Positions 1 through 12,585 of a stretch of 64,000 nucleotides of DNA are shown piece by piece. Below the pieces are notes generated by a model. That model saw only the letters and a list, made by a program, of their open reading frames with translations. It was not told the origin of the DNA and made no database searches. The translations under genes and the position numbers were made by a program. Positions within the stretch are counted from its first letter, which is position 1, and each line of letters starts with the position of its first letter. The stretch is taken from the NCBI RefSeq assembly GCF_049243985.1, contig NC_135378.1:36800941-36864940 (forward strand), written 5' to 3'. Source of the stretch: Paroedura picta. Its lineage: Eukaryota; Chordata; Lepidosauria; Squamata; Gekkonidae.

Positions 1-105
1 AAATGGACTCCGGGGAATGGTAGAGGACAGGAAGGCCTGGAGGATCATTGTCCATGGGGTTGCGATGGGTTGGACACGACTTCGCACATAACAACAACAA
101 CACCA
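1..105 (+). mobile_element. Bov-B (RTE-type) LINE 3' end fragment
   Basis: The stretch holds the typical end of squamate Bov-B copies: an ATTGTCCATGGGGT block, then GGGTTGGACACGACTTCGC, then a short (AAC)n tail near 86-103. Only the 3' end is in the window, and the element may continue to the left. The same tail logic is used by the Bov-B-tailed SINEs elsewhere in the window, so this LINE is their likely source of retrotransposition enzymes. This is known for the family and is not shown here. Confidence 0.75.
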
Positions 106-2415
106 GTATGTTCTGTTTGTCCAGAAGATACCTCCTTGGGAAAAATACCCTTCCCTTTCTGTCATGACTCCCCACCTCTGTGGAATGGATTCCCAGGGGG
201 TATTCTACTGGGGGGGGGGGTCCTGCAAGGCAGTTCTTTTCCACAGATAGTGTTCAGAAGTATTGTGAGAGCTGACTGCTTGGCAGTGGGATCTCTTCTC
301 CTGGGGCAAATTTGTAGTGGAAAATGTGTAGGAACTCCACATATCGTTTTGTGCTCTGATTTGGAATGAAGAAAAATATCTGTTCTTCTCGGATGGGGAG
401 AGAACCCCATAAATATAAGGCTGAGCTCAGATTCATATAAGGATGAAGAGTAAAGTAGATGCTGTGTGATCTATATGAAAGGACCCAAAAATCCATACCA
501 TGGGGCACTGAAGAGGCAGGAAGCAATGAAAAATTGGTGGTGTTTCCGATCAATTCATTCAATAACATTATCAGAACTTCTGCTTTTATAGATTTCTCAC
601 CTGATACCTGCTTCAGATAAACTGGCAATTTGGTAAAATATTTGTCTGCATTTGTAATGTTCATGATTACGTTAAAGGCACAGCAGCAGGCCAGAGCATT
701 GATCAGTTGGCAACTTTGTACCCTAATGATAACCCTCCAATAAAAGAGTCTGTAGCCTGGCTCAGAACCTAGTCTGGCAAGCAGAATATTATCTTTGACT
801 CAGATACTTCTTCTCTGTCTTTTCTTTTGTGGCTACTTTTCTAGTGCCAGAAGATGAAGAAATAGTCTACAGACTGAAACTGGGTGACAGAGGTCAAACT
901 CCAGCTTTGACCAGTTGCAGCACAACAGAAGTGTGTCTGTGCACCACTGGATTCCGTGATCCTTGTTCTGCATCGCTATTGTGGGAAAGTTTACCCTTGC
1001 TTTGGTCTGTTGTGTTTCCCATGGGAATGCACACTTCTGTAGTTTCGCAGAATCTCTGATTGATACTGTTTCTGCACATGGAATTTGTCTCTGACCAGCC
1101 TCTCATTGTTAGTGTGGTTTAATGCTGCTTCCTGAAGATGTCTGCAGCAACCAGGGGTTGGTGCAAATTTTCATCCCCACTGTCCCGCGTTAAGGGAAAA
1201 TGGGAGAATCCACTTCCCCTTTCTCATCATGGCGCACAACAAGGCAAAAACCGGGGCAAGCCTGTCTGGATGAAGAAATGTGCAACAGTCTCGCTAGTGG
1301 TTTCCCTGCCCTTGTACCCACCCACCCCTCTCCATTTCTGGGAACACAAACCGACATACCTGTGTATCAGTGGAAATAAAACGTACTGTCATGTTCTCTT
1401 CAGTGTGCACAGCAATATTGGGAGCGGCTAGCAACCCTATCTAAAACACATTCATGTTTCTGTTTTCTGGTGGTAGGGCATGAATGGATAAGGTGGGGGG
1501 CCATGTTATGAAGCAGACCTCTCCCTATTAGCATGGTATCTGTGTTCTGTATTTTTATTCTGTATTGTGAACACACAATCCTTGGAGTCCAATCATCATG
1601 GCCAGCATAAGTCTCAAGCCTATCAGAAATCTACCCAAACTGGAATCATAAAAAGAGGGATGATATTTAACAGGTAATGTTATTCACTTCCATGCCATGA
1701 AAGTTTCCAGCTGCCCATTGAGGGTTCCTCCCGCCCCCCTCAGAGTTTGTTAGGATCCCTACTCTCAAGGGTCTCACTTGGCCAGAGGGGAAAAACCGAA
1801 CAAGTAAAGCTCCAGGCAGCTGCTTCTCTCTCAACTGTGTTTCCATCTCCTTTGTGTGAGGAAGTACAGGGAAGGATCCGGGACTCATGCTCCGTGCTAG
1901 ACTTGCTGACGATAAGTGGGAAGGAAGCCTGGTGCTTTGGACTTAATCTTTGTGGTCTGGGCTGTTACTGGCTAGTTCAGTTTCTTATATTCTACTGACA
2001 TTCACAGGATTTAAGTAATATAGCCATGCACACAATTGCCTCCACAGTGATTCAATGCAATGTGAATTACTCTTTTAATTGATTAAAAGCCACTTCACAG
2101 ATGCAAATAATAACAATGAAAAATAACATATACTATAAGGCAGATGATAATGCAATAGTATGCAAAAATACAATGCCTGTTTTATGATCTTATTATCTTA
2201 TTACTAAAGAGCCAACTTCCTTATCTGCTCTATAGAAATTGGCTAACAGAATGTGACTTGCAGACTTTAGCAGTCTCCCACAGCTTGAGCTGCTACTAAA
2301 GGCATGGGGGTTGGGGTGGATATTAGTAAGATATATATTCAACAAAATGGTCTGGAAAATTGCAGAACACAAACATTTATATAAAATTCCCACTGAATTT
2401 CCATGCAGAACAATA
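106..2415. other. Non-coding stretch, no gene seen
   Basis: No exon, RNA gene or recognisable repeat is visible. Open frames are short (under 140 codons), lack protein resemblance and overlap each other on both strands. Short G and C homopolymer runs occur near 212-222 and 1732-1740. Confidence 0.5.
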
Positions 2416-2520
2416 TATAGGATGCTTTAGGATGCTTTGGGCTGATCCTGCGCTGAGCAGGGGGTTGGACTAGATGGCCTGTATGGCCTCTTCCAACTCT
2501 ATGATTCTATGATTCTATAG
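2416..2520 (+). mobile_element. CR1 LINE 3' end
   Basis: The stretch contains GGTTGGACTAGATGGCCTG followed by TTCCAACTCTATGATTCTATG and a repeat of ATTCTATG, which is the diagnostic 3' terminus of amniote CR1 elements. It is a 5'-truncated copy of about 100 bp, as is usual for CR1. Confidence 0.85.
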
Positions 2521-2771
2521 CATGTAATAAAACAATCCAATAATTGTCCCATCTCCTGATATTTGGGGTAAGTCTCTATTAAAGGACAGGATGTCTTTCC
2601 CCCCTTCAGGTCCATTGGCATTCCTTCCTGATGTCTAAAAGCTTAAGAGAATGAACTGGATCTTAATGTAACACAGATAATGGTTAAGGGAACAATCTTG
2701 AGTAGGTCTGCTCAGTTCTTCCCATTTTATTCAATCAGGCTTGCTCCCAGGAAAGTGTTCTTAGTGCTTCA

Positions 2772-3285
2772 GCCTAGAATCGTAGATTTGGATGAGCCAT
2801 ACAGCCCAACCCCCTGTTCAATGCAGGATCAGCCTAAAGTATCCGTAAAATTATCTGTCCAGCTGCTGGTGGGTGCGATCACCATCTCCTTAGGCAGCTG
2901 AATACACTGCATTGATGACTGTAAAAAAATGTTTTCCTGATATCTAGCTGATACCATTCTATACATAGTTTAAACTTATTCCTGTCGGTCCTGTCCTCTG
3001 CTGCCAACAGGAACCACTCCTTGTCCTCCTCCAAGCGACAACCTTTCATATACTTAAAGACAGTAATTATGTCCCCTCTCCACCTCCTCTTCCCCAGGCT
3101 GAACATTCCCAGGTCCCTCAGCCTTTCCTCATAGGGCTTAGTCCCCAAGCCCTGGACCATCTTCATCACTCTCTTCTGAACCTTCTCAATTTTGTCTAAG
3201 TCTTTTTTGAAGTAAGACCCCCTGAACTGTGCACAGTACTCCAGGTGTGGTCTGACTAATGTGGTATACATCAGAATTATGACTA
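2772..3285 (-). mobile_element. CR1 LINE, ORF2 C-terminus plus 3' region
   Basis: Read on the minus strand, a frame at about 2879-3313 carries the end of a CR1 reverse transcriptase: YTTLVRPHLEYCAQF, KIEKVQKRVMKMV, PYEERLRDLGMFSLGKRRWR and GDIITVFKYMKG. These are the conserved C-terminal blocks of the CR1 pol protein after the catalytic palm. The catalytic YxDD motif is absent because the copy is 5'-truncated. The sequence at 2772-2900 is the short 3' non-coding part. It is not a host gene. Confidence 0.9.
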
Positions 3286-3437
3286 TTCTTGTCAAAACAT
3301 GAACCCCCTTCACTGAAGAACCCTAGACCATAATCCTACATTATACTTCTAATAATAGCTTTTGTAAATAATTGTACAAAGTGTTTAGGTCTAATTACTG
3401 TGGCCCAGTGATAGTGACAGTAGCACATTGCAAAAAA

Positions 3438-3462
3438 TGTGTTTGTGTGTGTGTGTGTGTGG
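3438..3462. repeat. (TG)n microsatellite
   Basis: A short run of TG dinucleotides of about 12 units, with no gene context. Confidence 0.9.
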
Positions 3463-3884
3463 TAGGGACACCACCAGTTTTAGGAGTGGAAAGATATATA
3501 TATTTGTTTCCCACTTGGTCTGATTTTTCATTTTGAAACTTGAGATTTGGTGTTGGCTGCTGCCCCCTTGTGTTTAGCAAATATACTTGTTTTCATAAGC
3601 ATCGTGAGAACCTTTTCCTGCTGAAGTGGGTGGGGAGATACCTTTTGCCAGGAACAGAACCTTCTTAAGAATGGGGTGAGAGTTACCCCACCTTCTGCAT
3701 GTGTGGCATTCCTGATGGATGGGGACATCTGTATTTAAAACAGTTTGTCTTCACATGGAATAATCCCCCCCCCCCAATTCTGCACTGTGTTTCCACTATA
3801 AAAGAGCTTGACAAGGTAAAAAAGAAAACAGCAGCCCTGGAAAACGGATGCTTTTCTCCCCCCCCCCCACACACATTAGTGGCT

Positions 3885-3970
3885 TTATTTACTTACTTAC
3901 TGCCTATCCTAGCAAACCATCTCTGGGCGGTGCACAACATAGTATATACATAATACAAGTAAAACAATTG
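3885..3970 (-). mobile_element. L2/CR1-like LINE 3' tail fragment
   Basis: A TTTATTTACTTACTTACTG run is followed by a degraded form of the CTGGGCGGTGCACAAC block. That block is the reverse complement of the usual LINE end in which a 'gcccagagcggt' box precedes a TAAA-rich tail. It is a short fragment. Confidence 0.55.
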
Positions 3971-5925
3971 AGTGGTTGTAGGAACTAGCAGTTAAAAGAG
4001 CATTTGCATCGATGAGATCTTCAAAGTACTAACAACATCCTATGACCATGCAATAGTGGCAAATGGCTGAGACCACTGCATTTATTACAAATAAACAAGT
4101 GAAAAGGAGACTATCCCATTCTGTACAAAATGGAAACATTTCTCAAAATTCGTGTAGTGTTTATCAGAGTTCTTTTATTTCATTGCAATAAAGGCTGTGA
4201 AATAAAGCCATAACCCCACTAGGAATCTTTCCAGGGCAGAGTTTGCACTTACTTTGTTTATTCCATTGTCAATCCTGTTGAATTCAATTTGATTTGAACT
4301 CGGGTCTTCCCCCCCCCCCCATTGAAACAGAAAAGTGTTCTGCACATGGTTAGGGTAGTTCAGAAGGGGAGGGGGAGCCAAGCTTCTTTCTTTCTGTTCT
4401 TGAAGGGGAGAGGGAGAGGAGCCAAGCAGGGAGTCTCTTTCTTTTCTTGAAGGGGGGGGGGGAGAGGATCGAAGAAGGCAGAGGAGGGGTAAAAATACAA
4501 GACTGACAGAAGCTGAGAGAAATTAGGGGCTTCTCTTTTAAGGCAAGCTTGTCACATGACCAGCTTTGGCCAATCAGGGGTTCTCTACCACGCAGCAAAG
4601 CCCAGATTCAAAACAGCCTGCTTTCTCAATCCGGATTTTATAAATATTGAGCATTAAAAGCACTCTAAGATATCGCACAATAAAGGTAGGGTGACTCTGG
4701 ATCAATCCTTCTTGCTGCAGAAGGAAAATTTAAATTGCCCCAAATCAAAATGGAAATCACATTCTGTGAAGACGGCAGGGACTGAATCGACCTGGGATTG
4801 GAATAAAAGCTCCGTGCAGTTTACACCCAGGTTCTGATTCCAAATTTTTACAGGTTTGTTCCTGGAGATTTGGGGGTAGAGACCCTGGCCTGAATAGTCC
4901 AGGCAAACCCAGTCATCAGCTCTCAGAAGATAATCAGGAGACAACCCACAAATCACCTGGAAGTTCCTATTCTATTTTTGCTATATATACATCTCCACTG
5001 CCCCCTACAGGAAACCTTTATATTCTGCTCAGTTATGCACGCTGATGCCTGGGTCGAGCAGCCTCTGAGCTAACCCCTGGGTCATTTCAGCATCTAAGCC
5101 CATTCTTTTCACAAAGGCTCAATTGCAATAGCTTTAGCCCTCTGGCCAAGAATGAGATGGATCCAGCCCTAGTTGGCTTTCAAATTCACTTCCTAAGGAT
5201 TGCATTAGAGCCATCCTGAGGGCACAGAGAGACAAGATGGTTTAAAATAACACATGGCACCAGGAAAAGATGAAGACCCAACAGGAGATGGATTGGTTCA
5301 CTCAAGGAAGCCACAGCCTTCCGTTGGCAAGACCTGAGCACGGCTGCTACAGAGAGGACATTTTGGAGGTCATTAAGGCATAGGGCCACCATAATCCAGT
5401 AGTGGCACTTAGCACCCAAACACAAAGAGGGAATGGCAACCTTTTGACCTAATTTCATCTGTGGTTCTTTCTAAAAAGCAGTTTTTCCTTATGGAGCAAA
5501 GGATAAGTATGCTCATGCTAGACTCTTTGCAATGTGCCTGGTAGGTTTCTGTTGAGTAAACAATTGGTCAACCAGATGCAGTGCAAATAAGTGCCTGAAA
5601 TAGATTGGATACACTTACCCAAATTGGAAGGCTTTGGGGATTGCAGAAGAGCATTTTGGAAGGCCCTGTACATGGAGTCAGTGGAACAAAGTTTAAACTT
5701 GCAAAGATACAAGAACAGTGGAGCAATCTTTCTGTAGATTGCAAGGAAAAGCACAGGAAACAAAGTATTTTAATTTGCTTGTTTCTTGATTGAAATTATT
5801 TAGACTGGGAAAGAAGCAAGTAAACACATGAATCTGGGCAGACTCTATAAACAGTTTAATGATGCTGCTTCCTAACAGGAGAGGGCCAATTTCCAACATA
5901 ATTTTCAGCAAACAAGTCCTGGTAC
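3971..5925. other. Non-coding stretch, no gene seen
   Basis: Mostly unique AT-rich DNA. Poly-C/G runs occur near 4309-4320 and 4452-4462. Several AG-rich stretches lie at 4360-4460. No exon or repeat family could be recognised. Confidence 0.45.
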
Positions 5926-5927
5926 AT

Positions 5928-5958
5928 TACACTTGTTTCGATATACTTCATCAGTGTA
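5928..5958 (-). other. Hammerhead-core-like motif
   Basis: On the minus strand the sequence reads CTGATGA, a short spacer, then CGAAAC, flanked by complementary TACACT and AGTGTA arms. This matches the two conserved single-stranded boxes of the hammerhead ribozyme core. The cleavage-site box (GUH) and a proper stem I are not evident upstream, so a working ribozyme is not supported. Similar blocks recur in the window near the tails of a dispersed repeat. Confidence 0.3.
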
Positions 5959-6204
5959 TTATATAACAATCAATGGACAAGATGAGCTACAATCAGCAAA
6001 TGCTCTATGTTCTCACCGTCTCCAAGAACATGCAGTGGCAATTATTTAGATTCCTTTCTCACTTGGACTCCAGGTGGTTTATGCAGAGATGATACAGATG
6101 ATACAGCACGACTGCCCACCTGAACCCATACTTAGGCTGTGTACTTCCTGGAAGGTGAGTACCAAACCAAGTGTGACAGAGAATATCCCGAGGATGGGGA
6201 AAGC

Positions 6205-6438
6205 CTGGAAAGTGGGGGAGGAGAAGAAGAGTGGTTTTTATACCCCACTTTTCCATACCCAAAGTAGCTTCCTCTCCCCACAACAGGCACCCTGTAAGGT
6301 AGGTGAGACTGAGAGAGTTCTGAGAGAACTGGGACTGGCCCAAGGTCACCCAGCTGGCTGCATGTGGAAGAGGAGTGAGGAATCAAACCCAGTTCTCCAG
6401 ATTAGAGGCTACTGCTCTTAACCATCACACCATGCTGG
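6205..6438 (-). mobile_element. tRNA-derived SINE (CTT-tailed family)
   Basis: The reverse complement carries the tRNA-like head (GGTGTGATGGTTAAGAGC as A-box region, GGGTTTGATTCC-type B box), the CACATGCAGCCAGCTGGGTG linker and the tail box in which a full-length copy reads GCTTTGAGACTCC. The copy is nearly full length. Ten copies or fragments of this family lie in the window. Confidence 0.8.
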
Positions 6439-6439
6439 A

Positions 6440-7635
6440 TAATAGTGTATGAATGCAGTTTGGAAACCAAGGTGGGAAAAATATCTATGTGGATGCATCT
6501 GTAAAAGACATAAAATATTCCTTCTATCAGATGGAAAGGTAAAAAAATAATGTATGCAGCAAATGACAACCAGAAAGAGTCTTGTGACTGACAACCTTAA
6601 AAGCTCCATGATGGCATAAATGTCCATGAGCTTGGACTAGTCAGTTTTTAAGGTGTCTTTTTTGCTTCTGATGGATCAGTACAGCCCCCCAGGTATATTA
6701 TTGGTAAATGACAGAAAGTATTTAATCACTTCTCAGTATTAAAATAACACGAAGTATATGAATGCTTTTTAACCATTATCAGTATCTCTCCTTGGAAAGT
6801 GCTAGGTAAGTAAAGTAAATTCCTGTCCAGACAGACGGAATTTTGTTCAGCCAGGTTCTGTTACACAATTGCTTTGCTCAAACAAAAGTATGAAACAGCA
6901 CAAACAAAAATCACCAAACATTGTAGCCAGTCTTTCCTGGTGTGACCCGAAACAAGTCTATTTCTCCATAAAATATAAAACCTGACCTTTGGGCTGACTT
7001 AAGACACGATCAGCCAGACTATTCCCATGTGATGGTCTGTGATGGAAGTGTCAGCGGAGGAAGAAGCTGCCCCCTATTTCAAGGAGACATTTCTTAGGAG
7101 TACTTCTCCTGTGTGTCCTTCCCCTAGCAGAACGTCAAGGCAAGTGTGCAGAGGGTGATGCCTACATGAAGCAATCGACTTCTGTTCACAGAAGCCCCAC
7201 AACCTCCATTTATGGAGATAGTATGCTGAGAATTTATTGCTCACAAGGAAATAGCCAAGAGCCCCACAAGCATTGCCCCACAGTATGAACCAACAGTGGG
7301 GACAGCCAGCAGCCGGCCCTTTCATGCCGAGCACTTGGATAGTGGTGAGCAAAGACCCCCTCTGAAAGCAAACTCCAGCTAATACCTGGGTACTCAAGTT
7401 TTGGCTCAGCTCTCTGCAGTGTCCTTTAGCCAAGATCATCAACCATGGATTTGATCACGGCTTTTCTGAGTCAGATTCGGTTTTGCTATATGCAAGAGTA
7501 CATGCTTCCTGTGTTGTTTGCAGCATCCTTCATCCCAAACTCTTCTAGGAAGAACATTAGGTTCAGGTTGCTTCTGCATTGAAATTTGGCCTGGCTGGGC
7601 ATCTAATTAAGTTTTTTTTAGCATCTACAGGACAT
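6440..7635. other. Non-coding stretch, no gene seen
   Basis: No exon or clear repeat is visible. The longest frame, 122 codons on the minus strand at 7074-7442, has no family resemblance and no splice context, so I do not call it a gene. Confidence 0.45.
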
Positions 7636-7639
7636 TGTC

Positions 7640-8085
7640 CCTGAATTGTTCATGGAGGTATGCCTGGCCTCAACCAGGGCCATGGCTTTTTTGGTCCTGA
7701 TCCTGGCCCTGACCTGGTGGAATGAGCTCTCAGAAGAGCTGAGGGCCCTGACAGAGCTAGCACCATTCTGCAAGGCCTGCCAGATGGAGCTCTTCTGCCA
7801 GGCATTTGGTTGAGGCCAGGCCAGGAAGATCGGGTCCCTCTGTGTATGGGCTTATGTGCCGGACATCTGGGCAGGAGTTACCTCCCCCCCCTCAGGGCAG
7901 TGGTGTGGGGTTGCTGTCAGGCATGGACAGGTGGGGGGGGGGGAGGATGTAGATGGGATTTTTGCTGCCAGTATTGTATCTGTATTTTATGTGGGTTTTG
8001 TGATCTTACTGTAAACTGCCATGAGCTGGCAGGATCTGGAAGAGGTGGTGAATAAGAACAAATATAAATAAAATAAAGAAATTAG
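7640..8085 (+). mobile_element. L2/CR1-like LINE 3' fragment
   Basis: The plus strand holds the degraded pol C-terminus seen in other copies here (CTGGCCTCAACCAGGGCC, a TGGTGGAATGAGCTCTC block coding for a 'WWNEL'-like motif, GGAGCTCTTCTGCCAGGC). It then shows the 3' box GTAAACTGCCATGAGCTGGC and a (TAAA)-rich tail. The same element in other orientations occurs near 15.4-15.9, 27.8-28.1, 30.7-31.0, 38.3 and 43.1-43.6 kb. Confidence 0.7.
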
Positions 8086-9625
8086 GCAGACCGAGAGGAT
8101 TGCCTAGGATAGGGGCACCAGGGTCCAAAAAAAGAGGCTTGCCAGTGGCAAGCTGCAGTCCCTAGCAGTCCCCCTCCCCTAGATCTAGTGCTGCTTTATG
8201 GGTGCATGGCCTGACTGGTGGTGACGCTGGCTGCCCAGGGCCTGCTTGCCTGTTCTGTCTCCCCTCCCTTACTTTCCTGAAGGACAAAAGGAGGAAAACC
8301 AGACAACCACCAAGTCTGCCACTGCTCTGCTCTGCTCTGCTCTGCATCCACTCGATGGCTGCCTGGTCTGCCCATTGCCCACCCAGGTTTGCACACACCT
8401 GAGTCATGATTGCTCACCTGGCCTCCATTCCTCTACTCATCTTGTCCAGCCCCTCCCCCGTGAAGGAGGAAGAAGAACCCAAACCCCCTTTCTACTGCCA
8501 TCAGGTATATTTGTTTGTTTATTCATGTAATTGATATACCACTCCTCACTGTGACATCTTGTGGTCACTTGTGGGGCAGCTGTGGCTCCGTCTCTGGGTC
8601 GCAGCAGCTCTGCATGGGCTTGGGCTGTGGTGGGGAGTTCCCTGGCTAGGGGCAGGGAGGGGAGCCTGGCTTGTGTTTGCTCCCTTGAGCCGGCCTTGAG
8701 AATCATGATCACATGGAGGCATCCTTAGAGGAATGTCTGATGGCTAAAAATCAGTACTGACTAACATAGTGCTTTCATCATCTTTCATAATAATAATTTT
8801 TAAAAAGCTACACTGTGCTACATGGAATACTTTTAAATGTTTGCTATCAAGTTTTTAAGATGCTTTGTTGTGTTAAGGTAGTAGAGGATACGAATGTTAG
8901 TGTTATTCAACAAACACCCAGAAAAGAAAGCTCATACATACTTCAGGCTTCAAAATCCGGGTTCAAGCAAGCCGAGGATCTCAAACTGGCCTTGAGGAAG
9001 AGTGCCATGTCCTTGCTAGAAGCCAACTCTTCTTAATTTCTCTGCTTATAGGTCCAAGTAAGCCCAGGTCAGATATATGAATGGGTGCTGGGTTCCTGCC
9101 CTCCATCCCTGGCCTCAGAGCCCATGCAGAGCTTCCACTTTATCACCAACCACAGTTTGATGCTCCGTCTGAACAGATGAGCAATGTTTGTTGTCCAACT
9201 AAGGGGTCTTAAGTAGTAGTAACATGATATGAGATGAAACATTCAATTCATGTTCTTCTGCAGATAAATTAAATGTTTGTTTGGGTCAACAAATGTCTAA
9301 AACCCAGTGAATTCGTACAGCATGATGTGCAGATGGCCTATTATGAAAGATGAACAGGAAACTATTTTAAAACCCGTTTAAAATGATATTCAAAACTGGT
9401 TATGTTTGTTTTAAATATCTGTCACTATAGTTGCTATGAAAGGAAGGCGATGGGTATGCCCTCACGGTTTTATTTCCTCTTCTGTCTTTTATTCCTTCAA
9501 GATGCTCTTTGTCCTCCACTTAAAACCTGGCCGAACCTTCCAAGCAGTCTTCATCCCAACACCAGTGAAATCCAAAAACAAATATGTGACATTCCCCTCT
9601 GATGTACCCCTTGATAGGGGTCTAG
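8086..9625. other. Non-coding stretch, GC-richer in its first part
   Basis: The part at 8100-8710 is richer in C and G than its surroundings and supports overlapping frames on both strands, which is typical of composition artefacts. A possible degraded LINE tail lies near 8505-8560. No exon is visible. Confidence 0.4.
8323..8346. repeat. (CTGCT)n short tandem repeat
   Basis: About five units of a CTCTG pentamer lie in a C-rich stretch, with no gene context. Confidence 0.8.
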
Positions 9626-9812
9626 AGATCACTAGGAACTACAAATTGCTCTCCAGTCAACAGAGGTCAGTTCCCCCCAGAGAAAATGGCTGCTTGGCAG
9701 GTGGACTGGATGGCACTGTGCCTTGTTAAGGTCTCTCCCCACCCCAGATCCTGCCTTCCCCAAGCTCCACCCCCAAATCGCCAGGAATTTCCCAACCTGG
9801 ACTTGGCATCCC
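9626..9812 (-). repeat. GTTGCCA-ended dispersed element
   Basis: This is a degraded copy of a roughly 200 bp repeat whose best copies begin GTTGCCAGCTCTGGGTTGGG and end with CTGGAGGTTGGCAAC. The imperfect terminal inverted repeats suggest a non-autonomous DNA transposon. Here the reverse form shows AGCTCCACCCCCAAAT and TTTCCCAACCTGG. The superfamily is unknown. Confidence 0.6.
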
Positions 9813-9814
9813 AG

Positions 9815-11900
9815 CTTGTTAACCTTCCTGTAAGCTCCTCAGGGCATGGCTCTGCCTTTTTTGTTCATGCTCCCAAACTGTGTTGTTTTATGTGTGTGTG
9901 GGGTCATTATTGACACCCTTGGGAAGCCTATTCCAAACACCCCATTCATTAATATTGCCTGCTGGAGGCAGAGGCTATTGGAATACATTATCCCCCCAAA
10001 AGAATACACAAGATGAATCCACAGAGATATTTTTCTCTACTTTGTTATTTTTCAAAGTATTTATGAAAAGTTGTCTTTTAATTGTACATTTTCCAGCCTG
10101 CCCACATCCTTGGAATATTCTTTCCCAAACCAGATGTTGTGTGAAATTTCCAGAAATATTCCTGTCCAAGAGCATTAGCAAGCCACAAAAGTATACATTT
10201 TAGAAGATCCCATCTGAATGGGCACCATTTTCCTTGCCTCAGCCCCCCCCCCCTCGGTGGCATTTTCTCCACTGTCACCAGACCGTTTTTAAAAAACAAA
10301 ACAAAAACAATGATTGCAATTTCACTATAGCACAATAATGTTCTTTTGTCATGTTCTGTTTGCTCCTCTGAATTCCCAGGTTTCATTTACAAAGGAAGTC
10401 TCTAGCTCTGCGGGTTCCAAACAACCCACAATTGTATTCTAAATTCTCAAGGTGTAAAGAGATATATTCACACTACTCCCTCCCTTCTTGCAGAAAATTA
10501 TATATTTGGAAGCAAGGGCTACAGTCCTGCTCTGATGAAATCAATGGGAACATGGCTATTGTCTTCAGCTGAGGCATGATTATACCTGTGGTATGTATGA
10601 CATTATCTGGATTAATTACCTGCCCAGGAAATAGTGCACCATAATTATTGTATGAGAGTACTGATTGCACAACTCGGATTGTGCTGTTGTTGATAGCAGA
10701 GGCATTGGAAGCATGAATGTCTATGTTTCTATCACTGGCTCTGCAGCTCCCTGAGACTTTAAAAAATAATGTGATGAAGTTGACCTCCCTATGCTTTGTT
10801 CCTTTTTTTTTCCTTTCCCCCTCCCTTTTCTTTCTTCTTTGTACATTTTTCTCCCTGTTAATCCATAGGAAAATCTTTAATTTAAAACATTTGAGTAAAA
10901 CAAAATGAGGTGAATAGGCAGAACGGAGAGGGGTGTCCCCTCCCTGACCTTTCCCCCTTGTTAAGTCAAGGGGCTACTGGATTGACAGCTGTTCATCCTC
11001 AGCACCTTGTCCTGCTCCCCTGGCAGCAAGATCCCCCACAGTGTTGCCCCTCAACTCCAGTCCCCCTCTTCCCAATATCCTTGGTCACAAAAGTTTCTGC
11101 AACCATACATGTGTGACGGACAAGCTTAATGGACCCTCTAATATTTTTCCAGACTGAGCGTCTTAAAATGGGCCGTGGACAGTGCAGGACCCTGTGGGGT
11201 TCCAGACTGCTACTGAGCAGGGCTCCCTATGTTAATGACACACTGCTCACATCTTACAGGCAGCACTGTGCAGGCTAGGTTCTGCCTCTCCCTCAGAGTG
11301 ACCAATGAGAACTGATAGAATGTTGGGTTGGATCAGTTGGAAAACAGCAGTTAAGAACAGCAGTTGGGAGATGGCAGCTGTGGAGGTGGGAAGGAAAGGG
11401 TGGATGTCTGACTGAGGGAAATTGTGCACAAGAGCTGCTTATACTGGGCTGAAAATAGTCTGTTTGTAACCAAAGATCCCAGTTGCAGGAAAAGGACCAC
11501 AGTTCAAAAGTTCAATAGAAGCAAAACATTGTATCTTCTACCTTCTTTTCTTCAGGTTATGTTCATATACATTCCATAAATATTGTCTTGTTTAACCCTT
11601 AACGGGCTGTGTGCCTCAGGAAGAGAAACACGCACAAGTTAATATCTTGGTATATAATAGGATAGTAATAAATCATGGCACCAAGGAAGTGTTTGAGCCC
11701 CCCCCCCAACTCCAATAACTTTGCCTGAGTGAGGGGCTGTTATCGATGGGGCTGGGTTACTCTGTCTGCTGAGCTCTGTGAGTGTGAGAGAGGACCTGAG
11801 AGGGAAAATGGTCAAGGCTCTATATTTGAAGAGACGAGAAGTGTGGTGAATGTGACACCCTGACCTACATGTAACTGGAACCTGAAACAGAGAGAGAAGT
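9815..11900. other. Non-coding stretch, no gene seen
   Basis: AT-rich unique sequence with a pyrimidine-rich block at 10800-10860. No exon, RNA gene or known repeat could be recognised. Confidence 0.45.
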
Positions 11901-11905
11901 GTAGA

Positions 11906-12030
11906 AGGTGGTAGGTAAGTGAAAATGTGTGTCACAACATGTCCACAAGGCGGTAGGTAAGTGGTAGGTGGTAGGTAAGTGGTAGGTAAGTGGAAAGGTG
12001 GTAGCTAAGTGAAAATGTGTGTCACAACAT
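11906..12030. repeat. GGTAGGTAAGT tandem repeat with flanking duplication
   Basis: Six or seven imperfect copies of a 10-11 bp unit (GGTAGGTAAGT) lie between two near-identical copies of a longer unit. The longer unit is AAGTGAAAATGTGTGTCACA plus ACATGT, at about 11920-11941 and 12007-12029. This is a small minisatellite grown by local duplication. No open frame crosses it meaningfully. Confidence 0.8.
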
Positions 12031-12474
12031 GTGTTAGTCTTGAAGATGCCACAAGGCTCTTCAGAGCCAAATGGATATCACATTGGAAGTTCTGGGAACA
12101 AATCCCTCCTGACCTTTTTAGAGGACAATAGTAGCTGACTTAGAGGGGCAGAGAGGACTTAACCTTTCCTCCCCAAATGGTATTACCAAGTGAAACTCAT
12201 GTAGTTTAGCTCTAGGCATACTTTTTTCTTCTTTCTGGAGCTAAGAAACAGCATTGAAGAGGAATGGTTAAACTGCTTCTCTCCTCCTGTTGCCACTATG
12301 ACCTGAATCAGGACCTTTGTGACAACTTTTGGTCTTAAAAATGCTTGGAAGATGATGTACAGTTTGGTCTGAAATGTGTTGTTGTTGCTGTTGCTTGGAA
12401 GATGATCTTCCAGAATTATGATTGTTTCCTCATTTATGATATCATGAGCCACCGCAATTTAAAAAAAAACAGAT

Positions 12475-12585
12475 TACATCATTCTTCCCTCCTCTTTTCT
12501 ACCCTCACAACATCATCCTTGTGAGGCAGGTTAGGCTTAGAAAGTGACTGACTCAAGGTCACCAAAGCACTTTTTTTGTGTGTGT
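12475..12585 (-). mobile_element. tRNA-derived SINE fragment (LINE-like tail family)
   Basis: The reverse complement matches the body of the third SINE family (ACTCAAGGTCACC, TGTGAGGCAGGTTAGGCTTAG, CTCACAACATCAT). The tRNA-like head is missing or degraded. Confidence 0.6.

Noticed and set aside
2879-3313. Minus-strand frame of 144 codons as a host gene
   Set aside because: It is the C-terminus of a CR1 LINE reverse transcriptase.
11906-12030. CRISPR-like array
   Set aside because: The units are contiguous without unique spacers and the genome is a vertebrate. It is a minisatellite.
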